Of a stretch of DNA of 64,000 nt, positions 34,473-44,411 are shown piece after piece. The translations under genes and the position numbers were made by a program. Location: the NCBI RefSeq assembly GCF_018780105.1, contig NZ_JADMKC010000005.1:310416-374415 (forward strand), read 5' to 3'. Origin of the DNA: Thiobacillus sp. Lineage in GTDB: Bacteria > Pseudomonadota > Gammaproteobacteria > Burkholderiales > Thiobacillaceae. Under the pieces are notes generated by a model. That model was not told where the DNA came from and made no database searches. It worked only from the letters and a program-made list of their open reading frames with translations. The stretch's first letter is position 1. The number at the start of each line of letters is the position of its first letter.

Positions 34473-34844
34473 AGATGGCCTGACTCAAACACCTATCGAT
34501 ATACGATTGATTCGTTTGAATTAAATTCGAATTGCGTGAGTTGGACAGGCACTGTTTTCAATAAATCCGTGTCGATATTGGCATTTCAGGCAATGGAGGC
34601 TGCCATCGGTGGCGGTTGGCTGACTGTATGAAGGCTGCAGCCGGTGCGTCTTTTTTCCGGGCTGCAGACCCGGATGTTGCGTTCCAGCATGCCGTGCGAC
34701 CACAGGCCATTAACGCATTCGTGCACAGACAGCGTCTGTGACATGAGTCACAAAGCCTTGCGCTTTTACGGGTGGAATCGGGCGTCTGGCTGGAATGCTC
34801 GGGACGGGCACTTGTGCGGTCAGCCCAGGCTCAGGGCGGCATGT

Positions 34845-34940
34845 TGGCGGAAGAGAGCAGGAGTCGAACCTACCAGGGACCGCCTGGCGGCCCCTCCCGG
34901 TTTTGAAGACCAGGCGCCCCACCGGGGAACGATCTCTTCC
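34845..34940 (-). tRNA. selC: Selenocysteine tRNA, anticodon TCA
   Basis: 96 bases including an encoded CCA (complement of 34845-34847). The acceptor stem has the extended 8 pairs GGAAGAGA/TCTCTTCC expected of tRNA-Sec, the discriminator is G, the anticodon loop is CTTCAAA with TCA at 34906-34904, the variable arm is long, and the T loop reads GGTTCGACTCC. It begins 5 bases after the selB stop, so it is probably part of the selAB transcript. Confidence 0.97.
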
Positions 34941-34945
34941 GTGTT

Positions 34946-36874
34946 TCAGGGTGCCGTCCATTCGGGCATTGCGCCGTCGTGGCGCAACACGTGGTCGTCG
35001 CGGACGCGGCGAGTGTAGCCGATGCGATCGAAGAATTCGAGAATCTGGGTCGCCACCTTGCGGCCGCCACCGCCACCGTCAAAAATCCTGTCGCGCAGGC
35101 TGGCGATGCACGCACCATCCGCTTCTTCGCCAAGTGCGCGCACGATGGCGGCCAGTTCGGCAACGGCAGCAGCGGTGTAGTAGTGATCGTGGGCCACGGG
35201 GTAGAGCTCGCCGGCGCGGGCGATGCGCTTGAACAACTGGCGCACGCTGTCTTCCGGCGTGCCCGTCGCGTTGGCCACGTCGCGCACGCGCGGCGGGTTG
35301 TAGGGGGCGCTGTCGAGCAGCGGCCTGAGTGCGGCGAACAGTTCGCGGTCGGCGGCGGAGACGCTGACACCGTGCGTCGGCAGGTGCAGCCAGGCGCGCG
35401 TCTGTGCAACGAGGCCCAAGGCCAGCAGTTCGGCGCAGAGCGCGTCGAAGGCGAAGCGCGGCAGCCCAGGCACAGTCATGCGGCGCAGCCGTTCGCGTTC
35501 GACGCCGATCATGTCCGGCGCACGCGCGTGCTCGGCGGCGAGCGCATCGACCAGCCTTGCCCCGAGCGCTTCCCATGCCGCCGCCGCAAATCCGAGTGCG
35601 GCGTTGCCGTCGCGCATCACGCGCAGGCCCGCGCGCTGCCACAAGGCGTCGGCATCCGCCTGCGCGAGGTTCCAGTTCACGGCAAAGTGATCGAGGTCGA
35701 TGCCGGCCGTGGCCTGCCCGGCAAGAAGCCCCAGCGCGACGGCCGGATCGTCGTTGCGCAGCGCGTCGAGCAGGGCGAGCCGCTGCGGCGCGCGTTTGTG
35801 TCGCGTTGGCGGAAAGATGTCGAGCACGCGGCCGCCGGCGACGGTGCGCTGTGCAGCGGCATCGCGCAGGATGAAACGGTCGCCGCGCAAGGCCGGGGTG
35901 TCGCGGTCGAGCAGGATCTCGACCAGGGCCGTGGCGCCGGCCCCGACTTCCTGGCAATCGAGCAGCGCCACCCGCCCGGGAATGTCCTCGGTGCCCAGAT
36001 GCACGTGCACGACCTGCATGTGGGCAAGTGGCTTCTGTCCGGCGGGTACGCGCAGTTCCGCGTGAAAGCGCGACAGCGGCATCGCGAGCGCCGGATCGAC
36101 GATCCACATGCCGCGCGCGACATCCTTCTTTTCGAATCTGCCTGCGAGCGCGAGCGCGCACCGTTCCCCGGCGTGGCCGACTTCGGCGGGCCTGTCCTGC
36201 ACGTGCAGGCCGCGCACGCGCGCCTTCAGCCCCGGCGGGGAAACGAGCACGCTGTCGCCGACCCGGACACTGCCTGCATGTGCCGTGCCGGTCACCACCG
36301 TGCCGACGCCGGTGATCGAAAAAGAGCGGTCGATCGCGAGCCGGAAACGGCCTGCCTCAAGCCGTCGGGGCAGGTCGGCAGCAGCGGACTCCAGGTGCGC
36401 GCGCAGCGCAGCCACGCCTTCGCCCGTGCGCCCCGATAGCGGGAAGAGCGGGCTGCCGGCCAGTCCGGTGCCGGCGACGAGGGCCGCCACTTCCTGGCGG
36501 GCCGCGTCCAGACGCTGTGGCGAAACGGCATCGATCTTGGTCAGGGCGATTGCCCCGTGGGTCAGGCCGAGCAGATCGAGCAGTTCGAGATGCTCGCGCG
36601 TCTGCGGCATCGGCCCGTCGTCGGCGGCGACGACCAGCAGCACGAAGTCGATGCCGGTGGCGCCGGCGAGCATGTTGTGGATGAGCTTCTCGTGTCCCGG
36701 CACGTCGATGAAACCGAGTACCGAGCCGTCGGCCAGCGGTGCGTAGGCGTAGCCGAGGTCGAGCGTGATGCCGCGCGCCTTCTCCTCGGGCAGACGGTCG
36801 GCGTCCACGCCGGTGAGCGCTTTCACCAGCGTGGTCTTGCCGTGGTCGATATGGCCGGCGGTACCTACGAGCAT
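34946..36874 (-). CDS. selB: Selenocysteine-specific elongation factor
   Basis: 642 residues. The N-terminal GTPase has [27 protein letters not shown] and TKID, as in EF-Tu relatives; the beta-barrel domains follow, and the C-terminal third forms the winged helices that bind the SECIS element (for example [21 protein letters not shown]). It brings Sec-tRNA to UGA codons. It overlaps the selA stop by 10 bases, and the tRNA gene follows. Confidence 0.96.
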   Translation of the reverse strand: MLVGTAGHIDHGKTTLVKALTGVDADRLPEEKARGITLDLGYAYAPLADGSVLGFIDVPGHEKLIHNMLAGATGIDFVLLVVAADDGPMPQTREHLELLDLLGLTHGAIALTKIDAVSPQRLDAARQEVAALVAGTGLAGSPLFPLSGRTGEGVAALRAHLESAAADLPRRLEAGRFRLAIDRSFSITGVGTVVTGTAHAGSVRVGDSVLVSPPGLKARVRGLHVQDRPAEVGHAGERCALALAGRFEKKDVARGMWIVDPALAMPLSRFHAELRVPAGQKPLAHMQVVHVHLGTEDIPGRVALLDCQEVGAGATALVEILLDRDTPALRGDRFILRDAAAQRTVAGGRVLDIFPPTRHKRAPQRLALLDALRNDDPAVALGLLAGQATAGIDLDHFAVNWNLAQADADALWQRAGLRVMRDGNAALGFAAAAWEALGARLVDALAAEHARAPDMIGVERERLRRMTVPGLPRFAFDALCAELLALGLVAQTRAWLHLPTHGVSVSAADRELFAALRPLLDSAPYNPPRVRDVANATGTPEDSVRQLFKRIARAGELYPVAHDHYYTAAAVAELAAIVRALGEEADGACIASLRDRIFDGGGGGRKVATQILEFFDRIGYTRRVRDDHVLRHDGAMPEWTAP

Positions 36875-38259
36875 GCGAATCCAGCCAGGTTGGCGGCGAA
36901 TTCCGCTTCCTCGTGCGTGGCCAGGCAGCGCAGGTCGAGCAGCAGCGCGCCCTCGTCGATACGGCCGATGACCGGACGCGGCAGACCACGCAACGCGGCC
37001 TCGATGCGATGCAGCACGCCGCTCTTCCTGCCCTGCGGACGGATGGCGATACCGGCGGAGAGCAGGCGATCGACCGGCAACGAGCCGGAGCCGATCTGCG
37101 ACCTGAGCGGGACGATCTCGACGTTCACGGGCAGAGCGGCCAGAGCGCGCTGCACGGCCGGCAGCAGACGTTCCGCGGCCGCGCGGATCTGCGCTTCGGG
37201 GCGGGTCAACTGGTGGAGCGCGGTCAGGCGCTCGTGCAGGCGGTCGGGGTCGCGGTAGAGGCGCAGCACGGCTTCGAGCGCGGCCAGCGTGAGCTTGCCG
37301 ACGCGTAGCGCACGCTTCAATGGATTCTTCTTGATTTTGGCGATCAGCTCCTTGCGGCCGACCAGCAGGCCGGTCTGCGGGCCGCCGAGCAGCTTGTCGC
37401 CGGAGAAGGTGACAAGGTCGGCGCCGGCGGCGATGTTCTCGCGCGGCGTCGGCTCGTGCGGCAGCCCCCAGCGTTCGAGGTCGGTGAGCGCGCCGGAGCC
37501 GAGATCGACGACGAAGGGCAGGCTACGTTCGTGCGCCAGCGCGGCGAGTTCGTTTTCCGGCACGGCATGGGTGAAGCCCTGGATCGCGTAGTTGCTGGCG
37601 TGGATTTTCATCAGCATCGCCGTGCGCGGCGTCAGGGCCTCGCTGAAATCCTTCAGGTGGGTGCGGTTGGTGGTGCCGACCTCGACCAGTTTCGCGCCCG
37701 CGCGCTTCATGATGTCGGGCACGCGGAAGGCGCCACCGATCTCGATCAGTTCGCCGCGCGAGATGATCACTTCCTTGCGCTGCGCCAGCGTATTGAGCAG
37801 CAGGAAGACGGCGGCGGCATTGTTGTTGACCACGGTGGCGGCCTCGGCGCCGGTGAGTTCGCACAGCAGCTCGTTGACGATGTCGTCGCGGTCGCCGCGG
37901 CCGCCGCTCTCGATATCGTATTCGAGGGCGCAGGGATTGCGCGCGGCGGTGATCAGGGCAGCGACGGCTTCCTCCGGCAGCGGCGCGCGGCCGAGGTTGG
38001 TGTGCAGTACGGTGCCGGTGAGGTTGTAGACAGGACGCAGCCTGGGGGTTGCAAGCGCCGTCGCGTCGGTCCCGATCCTGGCGATGAGGCTCGCGGTGTC
38101 CGGAAGCGGCGTGCCGGAACGAACCGATTCGCGTGTCCCTGCCAGCACGGTGCGGACGAGTTGCGTGACGACCACGCGGCCATGGATGTCAATCAGGGCT
38201 GTGACGGCCGGGTCGGACAGCAGTCGGTCGACCGAGGGAAGTTGTGCAAACAAATTCAT
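36865..38259 (-). CDS. selA: L-seryl-tRNA(Sec) selenium transferase
   Basis: 464 residues from ATG 38259 (AGGTGA upstream). The PLP enzyme has the N-terminal tRNA-binding module ([13 protein letters not shown]), [18 protein letters not shown], and the PLP lysine in [12 protein letters not shown]. It converts seryl-tRNA(Sec) to selenocysteyl-tRNA using selenophosphate. selD is not in the window, and no gene here shows an obvious in-frame UGA with SECIS. Confidence 0.97.
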   Translation of the reverse strand: MNLFAQLPSVDRLLSDPAVTALIDIHGRVVVTQLVRTVLAGTRESVRSGTPLPDTASLIARIGTDATALATPRLRPVYNLTGTVLHTNLGRAPLPEEAVAALITAARNPCALEYDIESGGRGDRDDIVNELLCELTGAEAATVVNNNAAAVFLLLNTLAQRKEVIISRGELIEIGGAFRVPDIMKRAGAKLVEVGTTNRTHLKDFSEALTPRTAMLMKIHASNYAIQGFTHAVPENELAALAHERSLPFVVDLGSGALTDLERWGLPHEPTPRENIAAGADLVTFSGDKLLGGPQTGLLVGRKELIAKIKKNPLKRALRVGKLTLAALEAVLRLYRDPDRLHERLTALHQLTRPEAQIRAAAERLLPAVQRALAALPVNVEIVPLRSQIGSGSLPVDRLLSAGIAIRPQGRKSGVLHRIEAALRGLPRPVIGRIDEGALLLDLRCLATHEEAEFAANLAGFACS

Positions 38260-38391
38260 GATTTCACCTGACCAGGCAGAAACGCATTGACGTAATTCTA
38301 GCCCCTCGGGCCGCGCATGGCTGTGCAGTCTGCCCACCCACAAAAGTACCGCCACGGGAGCGGGGTTTCGGGGGATGAAAGGCCCGGAGTC

Positions 38392-38571
38392 TTAAATTTC
38401 AGCGGTCGCTAGCAGCAGGATGGGGAAGTTGCCCAACAGCGTGCCGGTGGCATAGGACAGCAGCAAGGCAGCAGGCGCTGTCGCATGGCTTCTGGAATAG
38501 TCAGCAGCAAGGCCGCGCCGCGCCATGGCGCCGACGCTGCCGGGCCGGTTGAAACGGATGGCGAAAATCAT
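38392..38571 (-). pseudogene. Possible remnant of a ZIP-type metal transporter
   Basis: A 59-codon frame whose C-terminal part reads LLLSYATGTLLG, like the first helix of ZIP metal transporters, then ends after FPILLLATAEI. The N-terminal half is not family-like. It lies between selA and the globin gene in an otherwise empty 324-base gap. It may be a decayed fragment or chance similarity. Confidence 0.25.
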
Positions 38572-38583
38572 GCGCGTCGCGGC

Positions 38584-39000
38584 CTAGGCGGCTGCGTGCT
38601 CGCAGACATGGACGGCTTCGCCCTGATTGCGCATGTGGTCGGCCAGCCTGGCGATGGCGTCATACAGTTCGCAGCGCAGGGAGGCGTCGGCCACTGTTTC
38701 CTCCAGCGCGAGCTTCATGCACAGCAGCCATTGATCACGTGCGGCGCTGTCGACTTTGAACGGCAGGTGGCGGCGGCGCAGCATCGGGTCGCCATATTTT
38801 TTGACGAACAATTGCGGGCCGCCCATCCAGCCGGAGAGGAATTCGTACAACTTGTCCGCCGAGCCCGACAGGTCGTCGGGATGGATCTTGCGCAGGGCAT
38901 AGGTTTCGGGCAGTTCGTCCATGATTTCGTAGAAGCGGCGGGCCAGTTGCTTCAGGACGGCATCGCCGCCGATGCGCTGGTAGTGGGTTTGGGTTTGCAT
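38584..39000 (-). CDS. Truncated haemoglobin, group 2
   Basis: 138 residues with GGACAAA upstream. The two-over-two globin marks are visible: IGGDAVLKQLARRFYEIMDELPE, then SGWMGGPQLFVKKYGDPMLRRRHLPFKV with the proximal histidine in RRRHLPF, and a tryptophan in DQWLLCM (position G8), typical of group 2. It binds oxygen or NO. It follows ybgE by 31 bases and appears to be the last gene of the cytochrome bd operon, so a role in supplying oxygen to, or protecting, the oxidase is plausible. Confidence 0.92.
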   Translation of the reverse strand: MQTQTHYQRIGGDAVLKQLARRFYEIMDELPETYALRKIHPDDLSGSADKLYEFLSGWMGGPQLFVKKYGDPMLRRRHLPFKVDSAARDQWLLCMKLALEETVADASLRCELYDAIARLADHMRNQGEAVHVCEHAAA

Positions 39001-39031
39001 GGTTTGTCCTGGAAAACCTGTCTCGGAAAAT

Positions 39032-39319
39032 CTATTTCAGAAAATACTGCACATAAAAAACCAGCGCTGTGCCCATGCCCAGCCAGGCCACGAGCGGGCC
39101 GAGCAGAACGCGCAGCACGCGGTTCTGCGGGATGAAGCCGATGCCGTGCACGAAGCCCGCCGACATGCCCCACATGATCAGCGTGAGCAGGCCGTGACTG
39201 ATGGCGCTGCCATCGTGCGTGGTGAGGCCGCGCGGCAGCAGGGTGATGAGCAGCATCAGCGCCAGCGCCATGAGCAGCGACAGCGTGCGTGAGCCGGCAG
39301 AATCGAACAGGGTTTTCAC
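39032..39319 (-). CDS. ybgE: Cyd operon protein YbgE-like
   Basis: 95 residues from a GTG start, three hydrophobic segments. The conserved phrase HGIGFIPQNRVLRVLLGPLVAWLG corresponds to the YbgE signature around G-I-G-F. YbgE follows cydX in many cyd operons; its function is unknown. Here it lies between cydX and the globin gene. Confidence 0.85.
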   Translation of the reverse strand: MKTLFDSAGSRTLSLLMALALMLLITLLPRGLTTHDGSAISHGLLTLIMWGMSAGFVHGIGFIPQNRVLRVLLGPLVAWLGMGTALVFYVQYFLK

Positions 39320-39406
39320 AGCCAGGCGGGGTGCGGCGTCAAGCGCATACGCGTGCCGCGACTTGAGTTCCCGTTGCGGTTTTGAAGGGGGCCGGCGTGG
39401 CCGTGA

Positions 39407-39544
39407 TCAGGCGTGCGGCTCATTGCCGGCGCCCTGTTTGCGGGCTTCGTCGAGCGCGCATTCCTTGGCGTCGCACATCATCGCGCTCATCGAGGCGAGC
39501 AGTACGGCCATGGTGACTCCGAGTATCCAGGCGAAATACCACAT
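39407..39544 (-). CDS. cydX: Cytochrome bd oxidase small subunit CydX
   Basis: 45 residues, too short for routine gene callers. It begins MWYFAWILGVTMAVLLA, the hallmark of CydX (W-Y-F-x-W-I-L-G), a single transmembrane helix needed for oxidase stability. The tail after residue 22 is longer than usual, with two cysteines (MMCDAKECALDEARKQ). It is separated from cydB by the DUF2141 gene, an unusual order. Confidence 0.93.
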   Translation of the reverse strand: MWYFAWILGVTMAVLLASMSAMMCDAKECALDEARKQGAGNEPHA

Positions 39545-39556
39545 GGTTTTTTCCTT

Positions 39557-39970
39557 TCAATAGTCGAGATGCAGGGTGACGGCTGCGCCGCTTTCAGGCA
39601 GCGTGACCGCTGCGTCCTTGAACGCGGGCTTGCCGGTGACCTTGGGGTTGTTCGACAGTCCCCAGCCTTCCTGCGGGATCATGCCGAACAGGCGGTTGAG
39701 TTCGCCGTTGCCGTCCTCGTCGTGGTAGGCCATGACGGCGTATTGGCCGGGTTCGAGGCCGTCTAGCGCGAGGGTATTTTGGCCGGCAGGCAGCACATGA
39801 CGCTGGCTGGCGCGCGCTTCCTTGGGGAAGCCGTCGGCCTGATTGAACAGCAGCACGGTGAGCGCTCCGCCGCCGGGTTTGACGCCGTCAAGGGTGACGG
39901 TGAGCGTGGCGGCGTCGGACGGCGGCAGGCAGAGCAGCAGAGGCAGGGCGAAATAACAGGCGTTCAGCAT
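39557..39970 (-). CDS. Periplasmic DUF2141 protein in the cyd operon
   Basis: 137 residues with a signal peptide (FALPLLLCLPPSDAA). The beta-sandwich family is recognised by GGGALTVLLFNQADGFP, GLEPGQYAVMAYHDEDGNGELNRLFGMIPQEGWGLSNN. The acidic DEDGNGEL stretch could bind calcium. Function is unknown. It sits between cydB (10 bases) and cydX (12 bases), so it is certainly cotranscribed with the oxidase. Confidence 0.88.
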   Translation of the reverse strand: MLNACYFALPLLLCLPPSDAATLTVTLDGVKPGGGALTVLLFNQADGFPKEARASQRHVLPAGQNTLALDGLEPGQYAVMAYHDEDGNGELNRLFGMIPQEGWGLSNNPKVTGKPAFKDAAVTLPESGAAVTLHLDY

Positions 39971-39980
39971 GTTGCGTTCC

Positions 39981-41117
39981 TTAATAGGCGGATTTGTCGT
40001 TGGCCGCGATGTATTCCGTCGTCACCTTGCCCCACATCACCTTGTAGCACCACGAGGTGTAGAGAATGATCAGCGGCATGAAGATCACCGTGGCGCCCAG
40101 CATCAGGCCGAGCGTCAGATGCGAGGACACGGCGTCGTACACAGTGAGGCTGGAACGCGGATCGGTGGACGAGGGCATGATGAAGGGAAACATCGACACG
40201 CCGGCGGTGCCGATGATGCCGGCAGCGGCGGCCGACGACGACCAGAACGCCAGCCCGGCCTTTTTCAGCTGCGCGAACATCACGCCGAGCCCGAGCGCGG
40301 CAAACGCCGCGATCGGTACCCAGATCGCCCAGTCGTAGCGGTTGTAATTGAGCATCCAGGCGCCTGCCTTGACGACGACGGTCTTGTACAGCGGGTCGGG
40401 CAGGCTGTTGCCGTCGATGGCGCTGGTGATGACATAGCCGTCGATGCCGCTGGCCACCCACACGCCTGCCAGCGCGAACAGCACCAGGGTGAGCGAACCG
40501 GACAGCATGCTGGCGGTGCGCACGCGGCGGTAGATGTCGCCTTCGGTGCGCATCATCAGATAGTTCGCGCCCTGAAACGTGATCATGCCCAGACTCACCA
40601 GACCGGCCAGCAGCGCAAACGGATTGAGCAGCGCCCAGAAGCTGCCGGTGTAGGTCGACATCATCAGGTCGTTGAAGTGGAAGGGCACGCCCAGCAGCAG
40701 GTTGCCGAAGGCAACGCCGAAGATGATCGGCGGCACCGCACCGCCGATGAACAGCCCCCAGTCCCAGGTGCTGCGCCAGATCGGGTTCTGGATCTTGGAA
40801 CGGTAGTCGAAACCGACCGGACGGAAGAACAGTGCCCACAGCGCGGCCATCATCGCCCAGTAGAAGCCGGAGAATGCGGTGGCGTAGACCAGCGGCCAGG
40901 CCGCAAAGATCGCGCCGCCGGCGGTGATGAACCACACCTGGTTGCCGTCCCAGTGCGGGGCGACGGTGTTGATCACGGCGCGGCGCTCGAGGTCGTTCCT
41001 GCCGACGAAGGGCAGCAGCACGCCCATGCCCATGTCGTGGCCGTCCATGATGGCGAAGCCGACCAGCAGTACGCCAACCAGCAGCCACCAGACGAGTTTG
41101 AGGGTTTCGTAATCCAT
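39981..41117 (-). CDS. cydB: Cytochrome bd ubiquinol oxidase subunit II
   Basis: 378 residues, AAGGAG before the start. The N-terminal MDYETLKLVWWLLVGVLLVGFAIMDGHDMG is the family signature, and nine hydrophobic segments follow. The N-terminal half is the best conserved (DLERRAVINTVAPHWDGNQVW). It forms the heterodimer with CydA in the inner membrane. Genes for cydA upstream and DUF2141 downstream are within 10 bases. Confidence 0.98.
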   Translation of the reverse strand: MDYETLKLVWWLLVGVLLVGFAIMDGHDMGMGVLLPFVGRNDLERRAVINTVAPHWDGNQVWFITAGGAIFAAWPLVYATAFSGFYWAMMAALWALFFRPVGFDYRSKIQNPIWRSTWDWGLFIGGAVPPIIFGVAFGNLLLGVPFHFNDLMMSTYTGSFWALLNPFALLAGLVSLGMITFQGANYLMMRTEGDIYRRVRTASMLSGSLTLVLFALAGVWVASGIDGYVITSAIDGNSLPDPLYKTVVVKAGAWMLNYNRYDWAIWVPIAAFAALGLGVMFAQLKKAGLAFWSSSAAAAGIIGTAGVSMFPFIMPSSTDPRSSLTVYDAVSSHLTLGLMLGATVIFMPLIILYTSWCYKVMWGKVTTEYIAANDKSAY

Positions 41118-41126
41118 GTCAGCTCC

Positions 41127-42728
41127 TTAGATCCTGTTCGCCGGGGCGCCTGCGGGCAGCGGACCGCCCCCGCCGGATTGCCGGGTTTCGCCGTTGTATC
41201 TGCCAGTGCCGAGGCTGGCCGGGCCGAGCCGCGCGTATTTAGTCATCAAATACATTTCAACGACCAGCAGCACGGTGTAGAAGCCGACGAAGCCGGCGAG
41301 CGAGCCGTAGAGGTTGCCGACCGAAATGTTCGATACGGAAATGTGCGTCGGCAGCACGCCATAGATGGTCCACGGCTGGCGGCCGTATTCGGCGACCACC
41401 CAACCCAGTTCGGCCGCGATCCAGGGCATCGGGATGAACCACAGCGCCCAGCGCAGCAGCCATTTCTTCTCGATGAAGGTGCCCTTGACCGAATAGAACA
41501 GCGCCAGGCCGAACAGCAGCAGGAAAGCGAAGCCCAGTGCGACCATGATGCGGAAGCTCCAGAACAGCGGGGCGACCCTGGGGATGGTGCTGTCCACCGC
41601 CTGCTGGATCATTTCGGGCGTGGCCTGCGCCACGTCGACCGTGTACCGCTTCAGCAGCAGGCCAAAGCCGAGGTCGGCCTTGTGCGCCTCGAAGGTGGCC
41701 AGGGCCTGCGCGTTGTTGCGGTCCTTGCGCAGCCGTTCCAGCGCGACCACCGCATGGATGCCGGACTCGATCCGGGTGCGGTTCTTGTCCTTGATTTCCT
41801 TGATGCCGGGCAGGGTTTCGGTGGTCGAGCGGGTGCCGATCAGGCCAAGTACGTAGGGAATCTGCAATTCGTAGTCGTTGCGCTGCGCCGCCTCGTTGGG
41901 CAGCGCGAACACGGTGAACGCGGCCGGGGCGGGTTCGGTTTCCCACATCGCTTCGATCGCCGCCATCTTGGCTTTTTGCGATTCGCTCACGGTGTAGCCC
42001 GATTCGTCGCCCAGCACGATCACCGACAGTGCCGAGGCGAAACCGAAGCCGGCGGCGATGCGGAACGAGCGGCGCGCGAAGTCGAGGTCGCGGCCTTTCA
42101 GCAGGTAGTAGCTGGAAATGCCGAGCACGAACAGCGAGGCGGTGACGTAGCCGGCCGACACGGTGTGCACGAACTTGGCCTGCGCGGTCGGGTTGAACAC
42201 GATGGCCCAGAAATCGGTCATTTCCATGCGCATGGTGATGTAGGAAAACTCGGCGCCGATCGGGTCCTGCATCCAGCCGTTGGCGATCAGGATCCACAGC
42301 GCGGACAGGTTCGAGCCCACCGCCATCAGCACCGTGACCATGAAATGCTTCCACTTGTTGAGGCGATCCCAGCCGAAGAAGAACAGGCCGATGAAGGTCG
42401 ATTCGAGAAAGAAAGCCATCAGGCCTTCGATCGCCAGCGGCGCGCCGAAGATGTCGCCGACGTAGTGCGAGTAATACGCCCAGTTGGTGCCGAACTGGAA
42501 TTCCATGGTGATGCCGGTGGTCACCCCGAGCGCGAAATTGATGCCGAACAGCTTGCCCCAGAAACGCACCATGTCCTTGTAGATCGGGCGGTCGGTGATG
42601 ACGTAGGTCAGCTCCATGATCACCAGGATGAACGCGAGGCCGAGCGTCAGCGGTACGAACAGGAAGTGATACAGCGCAGTGACGGCAAATTGCAGCCGGG
42701 ACAGGTCGACGAGTTCTTCGGTCAGCAT
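41127..42728 (-). CDS. cydA: Cytochrome bd ubiquinol oxidase subunit I
   Basis: 533 residues. It carries haems b558, b595 and d and oxidises quinol while reducing oxygen to water. Visible: the N-terminal LSRLQFAVTALYHFLFVPLTLGL with a haem histidine, KFVHTVSAGYV with the second histidine, and the GWVVAEYGRQPW motif. Cytochrome bd has high oxygen affinity and resists sulfide and NO, which fits a sulfur oxidiser. cydP precedes it by 15 bases. Confidence 0.98.
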   Translation of the reverse strand: MLTEELVDLSRLQFAVTALYHFLFVPLTLGLAFILVIMELTYVITDRPIYKDMVRFWGKLFGINFALGVTTGITMEFQFGTNWAYYSHYVGDIFGAPLAIEGLMAFFLESTFIGLFFFGWDRLNKWKHFMVTVLMAVGSNLSALWILIANGWMQDPIGAEFSYITMRMEMTDFWAIVFNPTAQAKFVHTVSAGYVTASLFVLGISSYYLLKGRDLDFARRSFRIAAGFGFASALSVIVLGDESGYTVSESQKAKMAAIEAMWETEPAPAAFTVFALPNEAAQRNDYELQIPYVLGLIGTRSTTETLPGIKEIKDKNRTRIESGIHAVVALERLRKDRNNAQALATFEAHKADLGFGLLLKRYTVDVAQATPEMIQQAVDSTIPRVAPLFWSFRIMVALGFAFLLLFGLALFYSVKGTFIEKKWLLRWALWFIPMPWIAAELGWVVAEYGRQPWTIYGVLPTHISVSNISVGNLYGSLAGFVGFYTVLLVVEMYLMTKYARLGPASLGTGRYNGETRQSGGGGPLPAGAPANRI

Positions 42729-42743
42729 GGGCGTTCCTTGGGG

Positions 42744-42929
42744 CTAGGGTGAAGTGTGTTGCTGCGAATTGACAAGACGGTCGGCGACGCTGTCGGCATC
42801 GGGATCCACCGCGCGGCCATCGAAGAAGGCATAGAAGATCGCCACGATCACCAGCAGTTTGATGGCGATGGCCAGCGCGATCTCGCGGCCGAGCGGATGC
42901 TGCAGGAAATCGGGCAGGAATTTCTTCAT
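42744..42929 (-). CDS. cydP: Small cytochrome bd protein CydP
   Basis: 61 residues from ATG 42929 (MKKFLPDFLQ), with AAAGGAG upstream; the longer frame begins at TTG. It has one transmembrane helix (IALAIAIKLLVIVAIFYAFF) with the pattern of CydP proteins encoded in front of cydA in betaproteobacteria. A role in oxidase assembly or regulation is suggested. It is the first gene of the operon and lies directly after a sigma54-type promoter. Confidence 0.85.
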   Translation of the reverse strand: MKKFLPDFLQHPLGREIALAIAIKLLVIVAIFYAFFDGRAVDPDADSVADRLVNSQQHTSP

Positions 42930-42950
42930 ATGGTTCTCAACTCCTTTATG

Positions 42951-42966
42951 GGCAAGGGCCGTGCCA
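42951..42966 (-). promoter_or_regulatory. Sigma54 promoter of the cydPAB operon
   Basis: On the minus strand TGGCACG-GCCC-TTGCC fits the -24/-12 consensus in all key bases and spacing. Predicted start of transcription is near 42940, close in front of cydP. Candidate enhancer sites lie upstream in the intergenic region (43027-43100). Confidence 0.75.
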
Positions 42967-43026
42967 GGCAATGCAACAGAAGCGGGTAAATTTATTTACG
43001 CAATATCAACAGCATAGAAGAGCTGC

Positions 43027-43100
43027 GGGTACAGGCTACCCGGGAATTGCTGACAGCCCTGGCAACAGCCAGTAAGGTTGCATGACATAAATGACAGTCA
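43027..43100. promoter_or_regulatory. Candidate activator-binding repeats upstream of cyd
   Basis: Small palindromes GGGTA-CAGGC-TACCC (43027-43041), CTGGC-AACA-GCCAG (43059-43072), a CATGAC motif (43081-43086) and TGACAGTCA (43092-43100). They lie about 90-160 bases upstream of the predicted cyd start, where sigma54 activators bind. Which one is used is unknown. Confidence 0.4.
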
Positions 43101-43109
43101 AGCCGAATC

Positions 43110-44393
<1,284 letters not shown>

Positions 44394-44411
44394 ACCAGGC
44401 TGAAAGGGGCC

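Noticed and set aside
34521..34703. A 60-codon minus-strand frame with two cysteine pairs near tRNA-Sec, considered as a selenoprotein
   Set aside because: No in-frame UGA with a hairpin, no start site and no recognisable fold.
34946..34948. Readthrough of the selB UGA stop as selenocysteine
   Set aside because: SelB is already full length, and the next bases are the tRNA gene itself.
39969..42752. A 927-codon open frame on the plus strand opposite cydAB
   Set aside because: It is antisense to well-supported cydA and cydB, its translation is rich in R, H, G and D without domains, and such frames are common in GC-rich DNA.
42986..43009. FNR-type site before cyd (TTACG-CAAT-ATCAA) and palindrome GTAAAT-TT-ATTTAC
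   Set aside because: Only one half matches the FNR consensus, and the position is upstream of a sigma54-type promoter. The palindrome alone is not enough to name a regulator.
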